From assembly GCA_026416215.1 (NCBI GenBank), contig JAOAFP010000012.1:1-21017 (forward strand): a DNA stretch of 21,017 nt. The letters are read 5' to 3'. The stretch comes from Negativicutes bacterium (GTDB lineage: Bacteria; Bacillota; Negativicutes; SKW292). Numbering within the stretch: position 1 is the first letter of the stretch; each line of letters starts with the position of its first letter. Below, in pieces: positions 20,006-21,017 of this stretch. Both the position numbers and the translations under genes were made by a program. The notes below the pieces were generated by a model, which did not search any database, had not been told where the DNA came from, and worked only from the letters and a program-made list of their open reading frames with translations.

Positions 20006-21017
20006 ATGTACCTGCAACCGCTGGTTACCATGGCCGAGGAAATTCGTGACCGGATTTTCATCAGGGCTGAGCAGTTGCGCAGTTATGCTGAAGAACTGCA
20101 AAAAGATGTTGAAACGGCCAACCGCGAGCTGGCAGAAACCTCGGCCCGGCTCAATGTGTTGCTGGTAAGGAAGCGGCAGCTGGATGTGATGGTCAGACGG
20201 GCCGAGGCCGGGTCGTATAGCGATAAGTGCAGTAAATCGGCTGAACAGCTGCGCTGGGAGTTCAGCCTGGCGAATGATGAATGGGACAAGCTGGATCGTG
20301 CGGCTGAAGCCATCCGGGTGCGCCGGCAGGGGTCGGTTGAGGCCCTGACGGCAGTGCGTCAGGAAATTGCCGCAGTTGAGCAGCAGGGCAGTTTGGTGAA
20401 TCTGGTGCTTAAGGTTCTGGCCGGACGGGGATGGTTGGTTGCCGAAGGCGACGAAGTCAACAAACAATACCTGCTGGAAAGGATCATAATGGTCCAGGAG
20501 GAGGAACGGCGGAGGGTAGCCCGCGACATTCACGACGGACCGGCCCAGGTTATGGCCGGTCTGGTGCTGCGGTCCGAGGTGTGTATGCGGATGCTTGATC
20601 AGGACCCGGCGAAATGTCGCAAGGAAATCAGGGAACTGGGTGACACCGTCCGGGAAGCAATCAAGGAAATCCGCCGGATAATCTATGACCTGCGGCCGAT
20701 GAGTATTGACGACCTGGGCCTGGCCCCCACCATCCGCCGGTTTATGACTGCCATTGAGGAAAGGTCAGGGATTGCCACCAAGCTCGTGCTGTCCGGCGGT
20801 GAGCGGCGTTTGCCCGGTTATGTCGAAATCGGCCTGTTCAGGGTGGCACAGGAGGCGTTGGTCAATTGTGAAAAGCACGCCAGGGCTGCCAACATCGAGG
20901 TAACGCTGACATTTGGTCGCGACTCGGTCAAACTGGTGATCAGCGACGACGGTAGCGGCTTCGACCGCCATAATATAGACAGCGATAAGCAGTTCGGTCT
21001 GCTGGGAATGAATGAGC
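20006..21017 (+). CDS. DegS-like cytoplasmic histidine kinase, 3' end cut by the window
   Basis: An open frame runs from ATG 20006 to the window edge (337 complete codons, no stop). Residues 1-160 are charged, helical and without membrane segments, like the DegS sensor coiled coil. Next come IIMVQEEERRRVARDIHDGPAQ, with the HisKA_3 phosphoacceptor His176, and IRRIIYDLRPMSIDDLGLAPTIRRF. The HATPase then has its N-box QEALVNCEKHA, the G1-box ISDDGSGFD and FGLLGMNE. This matches Bacillus DegS domain by domain. In the N-box the usual Asn is followed by Cys-Glu-Lys-His, still acceptable. It starts 7 bp after tadB, so it belongs to the tad operon; a DegU-like regulator probably follows outside the window. 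GTG 19991 is an alternative start. Confidence 0.9.
   Translation, partial: MYLQPLVTMAEEIRDRIFIRAEQLRSYAEELQKDVETANRELAETSARLNVLLVRKRQLDVMVRRAEAGSYSDKCSKSAEQLRWEFSLANDEWDKLDRAAEAIRVRRQGSVEALTAVRQEIAAVEQQGSLVNLVLKVLAGRGWLVAEGDEVNKQYLLERIIMVQEEERRRVARDIHDGPAQVMAGLVLRSEVCMRMLDQDPAKCRKEIRELGDTVREAIKEIRRIIYDLRPMSIDDLGLAPTIRRFMTAIEERSGIATKLVLSGGERRLPGYVEIGLFRVAQEALVNCEKHARAANIEVTLTFGRDSVKLVISDDGSGFDRHNIDSDKQFGLLGMNE

Noticed and set aside
1..21017. CRISPR arrays, insertion sequences, phage genes, att sites
   Set aside because: No direct-repeat arrays, transposase or integrase motifs, or terminal repeats were seen. The only tRNA is followed by a terminator and rnhB, with no integrated element. Frequent CCGGC/GCCGG strings look like general composition rather than a dispersed repeat.

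Overview
The window reads as chromosomal DNA of a moderately GC-rich Bacillota (Firmicutes) bacterium. The clostridial order rel-dtd-MBL-hemZ-hisS-aspS, a HemZ-type coproporphyrinogen dehydrogenase, an RNase Y close to the Bacillus protein, a CBS/DRTGG-regulated family II pyrophosphatase and a DegS-type kinase all support this. A full secretin gene in a Tad pilus locus suggests an outer membrane, so a diderm lineage such as Negativicutes is possible. Some Peptococcaceae-like lineages also carry Tad genes, so the lineage is not settled. The first 13 bases are a Nextera/Tn5 adapter remnant, so the left edge is a contig end from a tagmentation library.

Layout. 14-3707 (+) is a tight housekeeping operon: the 3' end of rel, dtd, an MBL-fold hydrolase, an AI-2E family membrane protein and an N-terminally short hemZ. 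3726-6838 (+) holds hisS and aspS behind an extended -10 promoter. 6828-6986 is a complete tRNA-Arg(CCG) unit with promoter, gene with encoded CCA, and hairpin terminator. 7011-8804 (+) has rnhB, an HD-domain protein and a divergent stand-alone hisB-like gene, followed by a possible 55-residue ORF. ttcA (-) and ppaC (+) diverge from a 32-bp gap. ppaC converges on, and overlaps by 24 bp, a DUF218 (YdcF-like) gene that follows an EamA permease gene (both -). The EamA promoter predicts a leaderless or nearly leaderless mRNA. From 13181 (+) come rny with a long structured leader, a terminator, and a HIT-family gene.

15508 to the end (+) is a Tad/Flp pilus-type operon: cpaB, cpaC (secretin), cpaE (receiver plus MinD/ParA-like ATPase), tadB, then a DegS-like histidine kinase cut by the window edge. 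Junctions overlap or nearly touch. The assembly ATPase gene cpaF/tadA, which normally lies between cpaE and tadB, is absent there. tadC does not follow tadB directly, and no pilin or prepilin peptidase gene is visible. The CpaE receiver keeps its phosphorylation residues, which with the kinase suggests phosphorylation control of this apparatus.

Functional links: AspRS carries the histidine associated with non-discriminating enzymes, implying a transamidation route to Asn-tRNA. The tRNA-Arg(CCG) has C32, the base thiolated by the TtcA family, and a TtcA-family gene lies about 2 kb away. Rel, Dtd, HisRS, AspRS, RNase HII and RNase Y make the first two thirds mostly translation and nucleic-acid quality control, whereas the last 5.5 kb is a surface-structure locus.
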